64,000 bases of DNA from Thiodiazotropha sp040506275 (lineage in GTDB: Bacteria > Pseudomonadota > Gammaproteobacteria > Chromatiales > Chromatiaceae). Below, one piece after another: positions 54,946 through 63,518 of the stretch (its first letter is position 1; each line of letters starts with the position of its first letter). The notes below the pieces were generated by a model that saw only the letters and a list, made by a program, of their open reading frames with translations, made no database searches and was not told where the DNA came from. A program made the translations under genes and the position numbers. The DNA is taken from the NCBI GenBank assembly GCA_040506275.1, contig JBEVXD010000005.1, positions 1 through 64,000 on the forward strand. The letters are read 5' to 3'.

Positions 54946-55179
54946 TTATTTGTTGTCCAGCCTTTTGGATATTCGTGCTTCCTGTTCTTTGATTGTTTTT
55001 CGGAGTACTGGAAAGCGTCTGAGTAACAGCATTAACCAGCGTCTTCCATTAGGAGAGTGACGCATAATGATCGGAGCGCCGATTAAAACAAGCGGGACAC
55101 CGATTGGGACTGGCAGCAAGAAGGTTATCAGGCCTGCGAGTATAGATAACGCGCCGACTGACAAGTAGATCCATTTCAT
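54946..55179 (-). CDS. Small PGPGW-type membrane protein
   Basis: This 77-residue protein has two hydrophobic stretches (IYLSVGALSILAGLITFLLP and IGVPLVLIGAPIIM) with the Pro/Gly-rich turn LPVPIGVPLVLIG, and a basic tail (RRWLMLLLRRFPVLRKTIKEQ). It fits the small DUF454/PGPGW-type inner-membrane proteins of unknown role. It is convergent with the diguanylate cyclase gene, with 19 bases between. Confidence 0.6.
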   Translation of the reverse strand: MKWIYLSVGALSILAGLITFLLPVPIGVPLVLIGAPIIMRHSPNGRRWLMLLLRRFPVLRKTIKEQEARISKRLDNK

Positions 55180-55516
55180 ATGTTGAAATCTAAGCCTGTT
55201 ATCTAACTCGGTACTATCGAAAACTGTGATGCACAGGCTTACATCTATTCAGTCTGATTAATAGGAATTCTAACCTGTACTATGTGAAGTTTTGATGAAA
55301 ATAACACTGTTTTGTCACTTAACTTGTTAGGCAACTAAAAGGGTGCTGAGTTTTATTTTCGGTTTTCACTCCTCAATATCAAACTGCTGGTTACAGTCTA
55401 CTAGTAGATGTTTTTCAGGGGTTTTTAAATTGAGTGAAATCAGTTCGCAATAGATCAGTTGCGGTGTAGGATTTAGCACAAGGTTATCTCTTTCTGAAAC
55501 GAGAGGAAAACAAAAC
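55180..55516. other. Gap upstream of the DUF815 gene
   Basis: 337 A/T-rich bases without a gene, a palindrome of the known families or a promoter I can place with confidence. It must hold the promoters of the two divergent neighbours. Confidence 0.4.
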
Positions 55517-56284
55517 ATGTCAATCGATTGGCAAACTAGTATGGCAGCTGTCTGGCGTCCTCGGAAATCTTACCTGCGTGAGATCGAAAACGTTGACCCG
55601 ATAGTGTTGTCTCAACTGGTCGGTATTGATCAACAGAAGCAGCAGTTGGTAAACAATACTGAACGTTTCATCAAAGGGTCGGGTGCAAACAATGCTTTGC
55701 TATGGGGTTCTCGTGGAACTGGAAAATCCTCCCTGATCAAAGCAATCCTGAATGAGTTCAAGAATCAGGGTTTGCGATTGATTCAGGTGGATAGGAGCGA
55801 TTTAGTCGAGCTTCCAGAAATAGTCGATGACATTAGAAATCAATCGCAACACTTTATCGTATTTTGCGATGATATGACTTTTGAACAAGGTGATGCCTCA
55901 TATCGGGCGTTAAAGAGTGTTCTGGACGGCTCAATAGAAGCACCACCTGAAAATGTGCTTATCTATGCGACATCCAATCGACGGCATCTGCTTCCGGAGT
56001 CTATGAATGATAATCAGGATGCCGTTCTGGTTGGGCGGGATCTCCATCTTGGCGATACCGTAGAAGAGAAGTTAGCACTTTCGGATCGTTTTGGTTTATG
56101 GCTCTCTTTTTATCCAGTGAACTGGCAGGGATACTTAGAAATTGTAGACCACTATTTTAAAGGCTATCAAGGGAGCCGCGAGGCATTGCATGAGGCTGCT
56201 AAACATTTCGCAATGGCACGGGGCGGGAGTAAAAGCGGCCGTGCAGCTTTACAGTTTTATAAAACCTATTCTGAGTCAGAATAG
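55517..56284 (+). CDS. DUF815 family AAA ATPase
   Basis: This 255-residue P-loop ATPase has Walker A GSRGTGKSS at about residue 65, a Walker B-like segment FIVFCDDMTFE, and a sensor-1-like YATSNRRHLLPE. The arrangement WRPRKSYLREIE..VGIDQQKQQLVNNTERFIKG is typical of DUF815 proteins. Their function is uncharacterised. GAGAGGAAAACAAA precedes the ATG. It is monocistronic; a hairpin follows. Confidence 0.85.
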   Translation: MSIDWQTSMAAVWRPRKSYLREIENVDPIVLSQLVGIDQQKQQLVNNTERFIKGSGANNALLWGSRGTGKSSLIKAILNEFKNQGLRLIQVDRSDLVELPEIVDDIRNQSQHFIVFCDDMTFEQGDASYRALKSVLDGSIEAPPENVLIYATSNRRHLLPESMNDNQDAVLVGRDLHLGDTVEEKLALSDRFGLWLSFYPVNWQGYLEIVDHYFKGYQGSREALHEAAKHFAMARGGSKSGRAALQFYKTYSESE

Positions 56285-56341
56285 AATATCGATTTATAAC
56301 GCATTTTGTAGGTAGAAAATGTTTCGCAAATACTGCCGACT

Positions 56342-56373
56342 ACAATTTTTTCCTGTTGATCAGGGAAAATTGT
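56342..56373. terminator. Possible bidirectional hairpin after the DUF815 gene
   Basis: ACAATTTTTTCCTG (56342-56355) and CAGGGAAAATTGT (56361-56373) are complementary except for small bulges. It lies between convergent genes and has A/T-rich outer arms, so it could end transcription in both directions. Confidence 0.4.
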
Positions 56374-56393
56374 ACAAAAGTATTATTCTGGCA

Positions 56394-56415
56394 GTAGGGT
56401 GGGGCCTGCCCCACC
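56394..56415. repeat. Dispersed palindrome GTAGGGTGGGGC..GCCCCACC
   Basis: A single copy with the same sequence, GTAGGGTGGGGCCTGCCCCA plus CC, as the unit core of the tandem array at 63063. It lies between the convergent DUF815 and dsbB genes. Confidence 0.85.
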
Positions 56416-56518
56416 AATAGGCGGAACGAATAACCTGAACTGTAGTAATCGGATAACAGTGATACGTAATTCGAAAAACCTTTCACAGGCTCGCTGCGGT
56501 TGAAGAAAACCTATCTGG

Positions 56519-57034
56519 TCACCGGTTTTTATTGCCTACGATCATTTTTCGAATGTCCATAGCTATGAAAAAGAACAGAATCAGCAAGTACCCTGTCATG
56601 ACTACAATCATCCACTGAGGCATGCTCAGGCCGATGAATTCCCACTGAATATCATCGCAAAAGCCCGTGGGTTGAAAGATTGTTGGGAACCACTCGTCAA
56701 GTTTTAGCCAGGAGGGGAATTTTGCGTTTACATCGCAACTCATAGAGGGAGGGATGATGCCAAGCTGCAGCCCGGATTGTTTGAGTGCCAGATAGAGTCC
56801 CCATAATCCACCAGCGATCCAGATCAGATAGCTTATTGATCGGATTACCAGTAAATGGGGTGCAATGGCGCCAATCATGGAAGCTAAAAAAATAGAGAGT
56901 ACAGCGACACGTTGATAGATACACAAAACACATGGATCCAAGGACATTCCATGTTGAAAATAGAGGGCTGCTATTTCGAGCAGCAGTGCGCTGGCTGCAA
57001 GCATAAGCCAAGGTATTGCCCGGTGATGAATCAT
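56519..57034 (-). CDS. dsbB: Disulfide bond formation protein DsbB
   Basis: This 171-residue inner-membrane protein has four membrane helices. The first periplasmic cysteine pair is in DPCVLCIYQR (about residue 35-44), and the second loop holds a cysteine at SCDVNAKFPSW and another at TGFCDDIQWEFIGLSMPQW. It reoxidises DsbA and passes electrons to quinone. Its partner dsbA is not in the window. Confidence 0.92.
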   Translation of the reverse strand: MIHHRAIPWLMLAASALLLEIAALYFQHGMSLDPCVLCIYQRVAVLSIFLASMIGAIAPHLLVIRSISYLIWIAGGLWGLYLALKQSGLQLGIIPPSMSCDVNAKFPSWLKLDEWFPTIFQPTGFCDDIQWEFIGLSMPQWMIVVMTGYLLILFFFIAMDIRKMIVGNKNR

Positions 57035-57163
57035 GGGTGCTTATGCTTGCTGGTAAACCACATCTTTGTCTATCCTATCTTTAAAGAAAACGATCTGTTC
57101 ATCTCTTCTGAACATATCACTATATGCCTTTAGCTGTCATAGTACTCTAGAGAATTATACTAT

Positions 57164-57282
57164 TATTAACCCGGCGACTAAGTATGTCGTCTTCAGGGTT
57201 TCAAGCTTGCCCTTGATCAAGGCGCGGCTCGCAGGCAGGCACACTTCGGCTGAATACAACATACTTAGTCGCCGGGTTAATA
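57164..57282. mobile_element. MITE-like element, copy 2 (TTAACCCGGCGACTAAGTA family)
   Basis: A 119-base element with inverted ends: TATTAACCCGGCGACTAAGT (left, 57164 onward) and its complement (57259-57282). The interior is GC-rich with CAAGCTTGCCCTTGATCAAG. It has no coding capacity. About 75 bases match copy 1 at 30867-30997 in opposite orientation. A solitary end occurs at 62844-62866. It lies in the promoter region of the AIM24-family gene, 28 bases before its start. Confidence 0.82.
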
Positions 57283-57310
57283 GTTACAAAGCATTTAAGG
57301 AGTCTTTTCA

Positions 57311-58099
57311 ATGCGTTGCCATGAAGTGGATTACGAAATACTCGGTTCAGAGATGCAATTGGTGGAAGTGGAGCTTGATCCCCGTGAAACGGTTATTGCA
57401 GAGGCTGGTGCAATGACCTATATGGAAGAGGGTATAGACTTTGAAACCAAAATGGGAGATGGCTCCAATCCCGATGAGGGTCTGATGGGGAAGCTGTTTT
57501 CTGCTGGCAAGCGGGTATTTACGGGAGAGTCGATATTCACTACCCATTTCTCAAATCGGGCATCCGCTAAGCAACGTGTTGCCTTTTCAGCACCCTATCC
57601 GGGGAATATTGTACCGTTAAACATGGCCCAGCTAGGTGAAAAGGTCACCTGTCAAAAGGATGCATTTCTTTGTGCCGCATTGGGTACTAAAGTCGATATC
57701 GCGTTCAATCGGAAAATCGGTAGCGGTCTGTTTGGTGGGGAGGGCTTTATTCTCCAGACTCTGGAGGGAGATGGTATGGCATTCATTCAGGCTGGTGGTA
57801 CGATTGTTGAGAAAAAACTCAGTGGTGAGACTTTAAGAGTGGATACAGGCTGTTTGGTCGGTTTTACCAGCGGCGTGGAGTATGACATACAGCGCTCAGG
57901 TAATCTGAAATCAATGGTATTTGGTGGAGAGGGGCTGTTTCTTGCAACGCTGAAAGGGCATGGTACTGTTTGGTTGCAGAGTCTACCCTTCTCGCGCATG
58001 GCAGACCGTATTTTGTCAAATGCACCATCAGCTGGAGGTAGTGACAAGGGTGAGGGTTCAGTTCTCGGTGGCATTGGACGAGTATTTGATGGTGACTGA
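57311..58099 (+). CDS. AIM24 / TIGR00266 family protein
   Basis: This 262-residue beta-rich protein starts MRCHEVDYEILGSEMQLVEVELDPRET and has the family features AEAGAMTYMEEGIDFETKMGDG, RNASAKQRVAFSAPYPGNIVPL and LSGETLRVDTGCLVGFTSGVEYDI. It is related in fold to the mitochondrial AIM24 protein; the bacterial function is unknown. AAGGAGTCTTTTCA precedes the ATG, immediately after the MITE-like element. Confidence 0.85.
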   Translation: MRCHEVDYEILGSEMQLVEVELDPRETVIAEAGAMTYMEEGIDFETKMGDGSNPDEGLMGKLFSAGKRVFTGESIFTTHFSNRASAKQRVAFSAPYPGNIVPLNMAQLGEKVTCQKDAFLCAALGTKVDIAFNRKIGSGLFGGEGFILQTLEGDGMAFIQAGGTIVEKKLSGETLRVDTGCLVGFTSGVEYDIQRSGNLKSMVFGGEGLFLATLKGHGTVWLQSLPFSRMADRILSNAPSAGGSDKGEGSVLGGIGRVFDGD

Positions 58100-58215
58100 G
58101 TAGAAACTGGATTTCTCCCTGCTGTAAGATCAAAAGATAACCTATAGAAAGATCCAGGTGCCGGGTTAATAGCAGCGGATTATTGGATAAAAAGCTGATT
58201 TATCGGATAGGTAGG

Positions 58216-58752
58216 TCAGAACTCAACCCCCTGTTCAGCCTTGATGCCCTGATCAAAGGCATGTTTGATCATACCCATTTCGGTTACAGTGTCTGCGACA
58301 GCCTTTAGTTCATCCGGAGCATCTCTGCCAGTCAGAACAAGATGCATCCAGGCTGGTTTTTTATGGCGAATGAAATCTGCGATCTCCTCTCCGCTGATCC
58401 AGCCAAATCCACAACAATTATTAATCTCATCCAGAACCACCAGATCGTAGGCCTCTGAGGAGATCTTTTCCTGGCAAAATGACCAGATTTCTCGGGTTGT
58501 CCGGCGATCTTGATCCGGATTCTTTGTATCCCACGTGAAGCCATCACCCAGGGCATGCCACTCAATGTTGTCGAAGCGTGATGCGGCTTTTTGTTCACCT
58601 GTTTTCCATTTGCCCTTGATGAACTGGATGACTAAAACCTTCATGTCCCATCCGGCGGCGCGGAACACCATACCGAACGCGCTTGATGATTTACCCTTGC
58701 CTTCACCAGTTAGTACAAGTGTCAAACCATGTCGATTACTGCGCTGTTTCAT
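58216..58752 (-). CDS. cobO: Cob(I)yrinic acid a,c-diamide adenosyltransferase CobO/BtuR
   Basis: This 178-residue P-loop protein has LTGEGKGKSSSAFG (about residue 13-26), the motif VLVIQFIKGKWKTGEQ and VVLDEINNCCGFGWIS. It adds the 5'-deoxyadenosyl group to cobalt in B12 synthesis or salvage. No other cob genes are adjacent, so salvage is likely. It is divergent from fbpA, with a Fur-box-like site between. Confidence 0.93.
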   Translation of the reverse strand: MKQRSNRHGLTLVLTGEGKGKSSSAFGMVFRAAGWDMKVLVIQFIKGKWKTGEQKAASRFDNIEWHALGDGFTWDTKNPDQDRRTTREIWSFCQEKISSEAYDLVVLDEINNCCGFGWISGEEIADFIRHKKPAWMHLVLTGRDAPDELKAVADTVTEMGMIKHAFDQGIKAEQGVEF

Positions 58753-58834
58753 TATCTGAGAACCTGATTAGAGAGAGTGATTGTTTAGGGTCATTTTACA
58801 TTCTGGATTGTGAATGGCTAGCTATTGCGAATTG

Positions 58835-58853
58835 TAATGAAAATCGTTATCAT
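58835..58853. promoter_or_regulatory. Fur-box-like site upstream of fbpA
   Basis: TAATGAAAATCGTTATCAT resembles the Fur consensus GATAATGATAATCATTATC, with inverted arms AATGAAAA and TTATCATT. It lies 36 bases before the fbpA start in the cobO-fbpA intergenic region. This is the place expected for iron repression of the importer. Confidence 0.6.
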
Positions 58854-58889
58854 TTAGATACTGGTATTTTATGTTTAGGAGTACTCTCT

Positions 58890-59912
58890 GTGTCCCTTTT
58901 GTCCAAATTAACTGTGTTGCCTATCGTACTTAGTCTGCTCATTCCCATGGTGGCGAATGCAGAAGAGGTTAATCTCTACTCTGCGCGTAAAGAGAAATTA
59001 ATCAAACCACTTTTAGACAGGTTTACTGAAGAGACTGGAATAGAGGTGAATCTGGTAACTGGAAAAGCGGATGCGCTACTACAGCGTTTACAGAGTGAGG
59101 GCCGTAATACACCTGCCGACATGCTGATCACCACAGATGCCGGTCGTTTGCATCGAGCTAAGGCGGCAGGGGTGACTCAGTCTGTTCAATCGGAGACTCT
59201 CTTAAAATATGTACCGAATAACTTCCGGGATCCTGATGGCCACTGGTACGGCCTCTCCTTAAGAGCTCGTCCTATTCTTTATGTGAAAGATAGGGTGGAT
59301 CCGTCAAAACTATCCTCTTATGAGGCTTTGACTGATCCACAATGGCGTGGCCGGATCTGTATAAGGTCATCAGGTAATATCTACAATCAGTCTCTGGTGG
59401 CCTCAATGATTGAGGCGAACGGTATCGATATTACTGAAGCATGGGCCAACTCATTTGTGAAACAGTTTGCTCGGCCACCCAAAGGCGGGGATCGTGATCA
59501 AATCAAAGCTGCCGCGGCTGGTGTATGTGATATTGCAATTGCCAACACATACTATTTAGCAGGGATGTTAAATTCTAAAGATGAAAGTCAGCGAAAAGCA
59601 GCTGAGAAAATGGGGGTCTTCTGGCCCAATCAATCTGGCAGGGGAGCGCATGTCAATGTCAGTGGTGCAGCTGTGATCAAGACAGCAAAGCATAAGGAAG
59701 CGGCAATCAGGTTACTTGAATACCTGGTCAGTAAATCATCCCAGGCGTGGTATGCAAAGACTAATGGTGAATATCCGGTGAGGAATGATGTAGAGGAAGG
59801 TGTTACTTTAAAGGCGTGGGGCGATTTCAGGTTGGATGGTCTTAACCTCAGTCGATTGGGTGAGCTAAATCCCGATGCACTTAGATTGATGGATCGTGCC
59901 GGGTGGAAATAG
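58890..59912 (+). CDS. fbpA: Ferric iron ABC transporter substrate-binding protein FbpA
   Basis: This 340-residue periplasmic protein starts at GTG behind TTTAGGAG with a Sec signal (SLLSKLTVLPIVLSLLIPMVANA, about residues 2-24). The mature part shows LYSARKEKLIKPLLDRFTEETG and the iron-liganding tyrosine pair ANTYYLAGM. It delivers Fe3+ to the FbpB permease. The frame is open 69 codons further upstream, but this would pass the Fur-like site, so the GTG is preferred. Confidence 0.92.
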   Translation: MSLLSKLTVLPIVLSLLIPMVANAEEVNLYSARKEKLIKPLLDRFTEETGIEVNLVTGKADALLQRLQSEGRNTPADMLITTDAGRLHRAKAAGVTQSVQSETLLKYVPNNFRDPDGHWYGLSLRARPILYVKDRVDPSKLSSYEALTDPQWRGRICIRSSGNIYNQSLVASMIEANGIDITEAWANSFVKQFARPPKGGDRDQIKAAAAGVCDIAIANTYYLAGMLNSKDESQRKAAEKMGVFWPNQSGRGAHVNVSGAAVIKTAKHKEAAIRLLEYLVSKSSQAWYAKTNGEYPVRNDVEEGVTLKAWGDFRLDGLNLSRLGELNPDALRLMDRAGWK

Positions 59913-59972
59913 AGAGTAAGGCGTAATCATTTTTAGCTATTTTACCAGGGTATTTATTTAGGAGTCTTTTGC

Positions 59973-60122
59973 TTGAAAAAAGTTGAAGCAAGAGTGGCCG
60001 GATACAGATCTGCAAGGCCATGTCTGTTGGCAACTGAAGCTGATAATCATTGGGTGATGGCCTGTGGTTCGCCAGGCTGTTGTTTGATTGGAATGTCTGA
60101 AGCCGGCAGTCATGCTGGCTGA
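59973..60122 (+). CDS. Possible 49-residue cysteine-containing peptide between fbpA and fbpB
   Basis: A TTG-started frame preceded by TTTAGGAGTCTTTTGC gives MKKVEARVAGYRSARPCLLA.., with ACGSPGCCLIG near the C-terminal end and four cysteines in 49 residues. It ends within the first codons of fbpB (overlap about 11 bases), which would couple translation. No family is recognised. A weak Fur-like half-site TGATAATCAT lies inside (60041-60050). It may be a leader or regulatory peptide of the iron operon, or not coding. Confidence 0.4.
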   Translation: MKKVEARVAGYRSARPCLLATEADNHWVMACGSPGCCLIGMSEAGSHAG

Positions 60123-61788
60123 AAATAGAACCAGATTGCTGCCGCGTCTCTCATTCAGGATGAATGCCTGGAGTATTGGTGTGCTCACTATTGCTCTGTT
60201 GCTTTCAGTCCCTGTATTGGTGGTGCTCGGATATGTTTTTGAGCCCGCAGGTGAGGTTTGGGAGCACCTGGCAGCTACGGTACTGCAGGATTACATCACC
60301 AACTCACTATTGTTGATGGTTGGTGTTGCGATAGGGGTATTATTGTTAGGTGTAAGTACGGCCTGGCTGACCAGTATGTGTCAGTTCCCTGGTCGTTGGT
60401 TGTTTGAGTGGGCGCTATTATTGCCGATGGCGATTCCAGCGTACATCATTGCCTATACCTATACCGGACTCTTTGACTTTGCCGGTCCAGTACAGACACT
60501 CCTGAGAGACCTGACTGGATGGGGATATGGTGACTATTGGTTCCCTGAGATTCGCTCTATTGAGGGTGCGGCGCTGATGCTTGCCTTAGTGCTTTATCCC
60601 TATGTCTATCTACTCTCCAGAGCTGCCTTTATGGGACAGTCAATCTGTGTATTGGATGTCAGCCGAACCCTGGGAAACGGGCCATGGAGAACTTTTTTCA
60701 GGGTGGCGTTACCGCTGGCAAGACCAGCTATTGTTGCCGGGCTGTCTCTGGCTTTGATGGAGACCTTGGCTGACTATGGCACTGTACAATATTTCGGTGT
60801 CTCCACATTCACCACAGGTATCTTTCGTACCTGGTATGGTTTAAACAATGCGGCTGCGGCGGCACAATTGTCAGCCATGTTACTGTTAGTTGTGTTTACC
60901 CTGATTCTGATTGAAAAGGGATCCCGCAGGCAGGCAAGATATCATCACACCACTCAGCGACATCAATCATTGACCCGTTTTAAATTGAATCGTAAACAAT
61001 CTTTAATGGCTTTTATTATCTGTTCAGGAGCGCTCTTCTTCGGTTTTATTCTGCCGGCTGGTCAGTTGCTTTGGTGGGCCCTGACTACTGCTGAAGAGAG
61101 CCTGGACAGTCGTTTCTTCAGTTTGATAACACATAGTCTGTTGTTAGCAGGTTGTGCCTCTGGATTGGCGTTATTACTGGCGCTATTTCTCAGCTATGGC
61201 AAACGTCAATATGGAAGCTGGCCGGTTGTACTTGCGGTAAGGACGGCGGCTATGGGATACGCTATACCAGGTACCGTGATTGCGATCGGAGTAATGATAC
61301 CTTTTGCTGCGTTCGACAATAGTCTGGATGAGTGGATGCGTGGACAGTTCGGTTGGTCTACAGGTCTATTACTGAGCGGCACACTGGTTGCTCTGATCTT
61401 TGCCTATCTGGTGCGTTTTCTGGCAGTTTCATTGCAGACAGTTGATGCGGGTTTAGGCAAGATTCGTCCGACCATGGATGAGGTCGCTCTGTCGATGGGG
61501 GCGGGTTCAGGAGAGATTATCCGGCGTGTGCATATGCCAATGCTTAAAGGGAGTCTGATGACTGCACTGCTGTTGGTATTTGTGGACGTATTGAAGGAGT
61601 TGCCGGCAACGTTGATTCTACGTCCCTTCAATTATAATACACTTGCGGTAAGAGCCTATGAACTGGCCTCGGATGAACGATTGGCTGATGCCTCGTACGC
61701 TTCACTGACCATTGTGGCTGTTGGTATCCTGCCGGTTATTTTATTAAGTCGTTCCATTACACGGTCCCGTCATGCCGAATCAACTTAA
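60112..61788 (+). CDS. fbpB: Ferric iron ABC transporter permease FbpB
   Basis: This 558-residue protein carries two fused permease halves, as usual for FbpB/AfuB, with about twelve membrane helices and two EAA-type loops (GNGPWRTFFRVALPLARPAIVAGL; GAGSGEIIRRVHMPMLKGSLM). It forms the channel for Fe3+ import. The ATG at 60112 is taken; an in-frame TTG at 60088 and an ATG at 60160 are alternatives, and no start has a strong ribosome-binding site. Confidence 0.92.
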   Translation: MLAENRTRLLPRLSFRMNAWSIGVLTIALLLSVPVLVVLGYVFEPAGEVWEHLAATVLQDYITNSLLLMVGVAIGVLLLGVSTAWLTSMCQFPGRWLFEWALLLPMAIPAYIIAYTYTGLFDFAGPVQTLLRDLTGWGYGDYWFPEIRSIEGAALMLALVLYPYVYLLSRAAFMGQSICVLDVSRTLGNGPWRTFFRVALPLARPAIVAGLSLALMETLADYGTVQYFGVSTFTTGIFRTWYGLNNAAAAAQLSAMLLLVVFTLILIEKGSRRQARYHHTTQRHQSLTRFKLNRKQSLMAFIICSGALFFGFILPAGQLLWWALTTAEESLDSRFFSLITHSLLLAGCASGLALLLALFLSYGKRQYGSWPVVLAVRTAAMGYAIPGTVIAIGVMIPFAAFDNSLDEWMRGQFGWSTGLLLSGTLVALIFAYLVRFLAVSLQTVDAGLGKIRPTMDEVALSMGAGSGEIIRRVHMPMLKGSLMTALLLVFVDVLKELPATLILRPFNYNTLAVRAYELASDERLADASYASLTIVAVGILPVILLSRSITRSRHAEST

Positions 61789-62818
61789 TGTCGAACATGT
61801 GAGTGTCAAATATGGTCGTCAGACCGTTGTTGACGATGTCAGCTTTGCTCTGCAACGTGGCGTGATCGGTTGCCTGCTAGGTCCCAGCGGTTGTGGCAAG
61901 ACTAGCCTGCTCCGCGCTATAGCGGGATTTGAGCCACTGGCAAAGGGGGAGATTCAGCTTGATGGTCGATGTGTATCAAGTCCTGGTGAGACCTTGGCGC
62001 CAGAGAAACGGCGTGTTGGTATGGTTTTTCAGGATTTTGCCCTCTATCCCCATCTCAATATTGAGGAGAATATTGCCTTCGGACTACGAGGACAGAACCA
62101 CACTCAGCGCAGGCAACGGGTAAGAAGTCTGCTAGATCTGGTTGGATTGTCCGGGTCAGAAAGGAAGTATCCGCATCAACTTTCCGGTGGACAACAGCAA
62201 AGAGTAGCCCTTATCAGGGCAATGGCACCACAGCCGGATATACTGCTGCTGGATGAGCCTTTTTCAGGGCTTGATGTAGAGTTGCGTGAACAGTTGGCCC
62301 GTGAGGTAAGAGATATCCTCAAGCGGGAAGAGGTTACCGCTATACTGGTGACGCACGATCAACTTGAAGCATTTGCCTTGGCAGATGCCATCGGTGTGTT
62401 GGGTGAAGGGCGATTGCGACAGTGGGATAGTGGTTATTCCCTTTACCATACACCCAAGGATCGTTTTGTTGCTGATTTTATCGGGCAGGGTGCAATGGTA
62501 CCTGGTCGTGTGACACAAGATGGTGATATTCAATCCCCCTTGGGAAGGATTAAAGGGGCCTTTGTCGATCCACCAATAGCAGGGGAGACGGTAGAGTTAC
62601 TGTTACGCCCTGATGATGTCATTCATGATGATCAGAGCGAATTCAAGCTGCAGATTGTAGATAAGGTTTTTCAGGGTGCAGAGTATCTCTATACGCTGCT
62701 GCTTGAAGATGGCACCGAAATATTATGTCTTGTCCAGAGTCACCATGATCATGAAATTGGTGAGATGCTCGGTATACGTCTTTTCGTAGATCACGTTGTG
62801 GCTTTTCCTACAGTATGA
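61772..62818 (+). CDS. fbpC: Ferric iron ABC transporter ATP-binding protein FbpC
   Basis: This 348-residue ABC ATPase has Walker A GPSGCGKTS (about residue 37), signature LSGGQQQRV, Walker B ILLLDEPFSGLD, and a C-terminal TOBE-like regulatory domain (LLLRPDDVIHDD). It overlaps the end of fbpB by 17 bases, so the three genes act as one operon. Confidence 0.94.
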   Translation: MPNQLNVEHVSVKYGRQTVVDDVSFALQRGVIGCLLGPSGCGKTSLLRAIAGFEPLAKGEIQLDGRCVSSPGETLAPEKRRVGMVFQDFALYPHLNIEENIAFGLRGQNHTQRRQRVRSLLDLVGLSGSERKYPHQLSGGQQQRVALIRAMAPQPDILLLDEPFSGLDVELREQLAREVRDILKREEVTAILVTHDQLEAFALADAIGVLGEGRLRQWDSGYSLYHTPKDRFVADFIGQGAMVPGRVTQDGDIQSPLGRIKGAFVDPPIAGETVELLLRPDDVIHDDQSEFKLQIVDKVFQGAEYLYTLLLEDGTEILCLVQSHHDHEIGEMLGIRLFVDHVVAFPTV

Positions 62819-62843
62819 AAAATGCAGAATAACTCCAGTATGG

Positions 62844-62866
62844 TACTTAGTCGCCGGGTTAATAGT
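62844..62866. repeat. Solitary MITE end (TACTTAGTCGCCGGGTTAAT)
   Basis: One end of the MITE-like family seen at 57164-57282, followed by AGT, 26 bases after fbpC. No second end is found nearby; it may be a decayed copy. Confidence 0.7.
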
Positions 62867-63025
62867 AAGTAGGCTTCACGGATCCCGTCAATCCAGAGCA
62901 TGCCCACTAATGTCCGGAATGGATCCCATTTCTTTAACCTGGTGTTAACATCCAGCCTGGCATCTTTCTGGATAGAGTTATCGCTGGGAGCTGTGCATAA
63001 ACTTCTTCTTGTACATCAAGCAATT

Positions 63026-63382
63026 GGTGGGGCAGGCCCCACCCTACGGTACATTTCAGGCAGTAGGGTGGGGCCTGCCCCACCAAAGACTCGACGCTAC
63101 ATTTCAGGCAGTAGGGTGGGGCCTGCCCCACCAAAGACTCGACGCTACATTTCAAGCGGTAGGGTGGGGCCTGCCCCACCAAAGACTCGACGCTACATTT
63201 CAGGCAGTAGGGTGGGGCCTGCCCCACCAAAGACTCGACGCTACATTTCAGGCAGTAGGGTGGGGCCTGCCCCACCAAAGACTCGACGTTACATTTCAAG
63301 CGGTAGGGTGGGGCCTGCCCCACCAAAGACTCGACGCTACATTTCAAGCGGTAGGGTGGAGCCCCCCCCGCCAAAAAGACCC
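63026..63382. repeat. 48-bp tandem repeat array of the dispersed palindrome
   Basis: Units start at 63063, 63111, 63159, 63207, 63255, 63303 and 63351, each exactly 48 bases apart; the last is shortened and degraded. Each unit is GTAGGGTGGGGCCTGCCCCA plus a linker AAGACTCGACGCTACATTTC. An inverted copy of the palindrome lies just before (63026-63047). The last bases before each unit read AGGCA (A) or AAGCG (B), in order A A B A A B B, which suggests a 144-bp higher-order duplication. The 48-base unit is a multiple of three, so several frames stay open on both strands; I regard these as non-coding. Confidence 0.9.
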
Positions 63383-63518
63383 AATAATTAACCATCCTAT
63401 CCGCGCAACCTAACCAATCTTATTGGGTTTAGTAAAAGCGTGTTTGATCGATTTTTTTTGATTAAGCCGTTCCAGAAATCTATATCTAAAAACCACACAA
63501 ATAATCGCACTAATAGAG

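Noticed and set aside
58683..58889. 69-codon upstream extension of fbpA
   Set aside because: It would start inside cobO and run through the Fur-like site; the GTG at 58890 has a Shine-Dalgarno and a proper signal peptide.
63063..63382. Possible CRISPR array
   Set aside because: Units are contiguous 48-bp repeats without unique spacers, and no cas genes are near.
62900..63413. Long repeat-encoded frames on both strands (163, 134 and 153 codons)
   Set aside because: They arise from the 48-bp tandem array, whose length is a multiple of three; no ribosome-binding site or non-repeat domain is present, and frames overlap on both strands.
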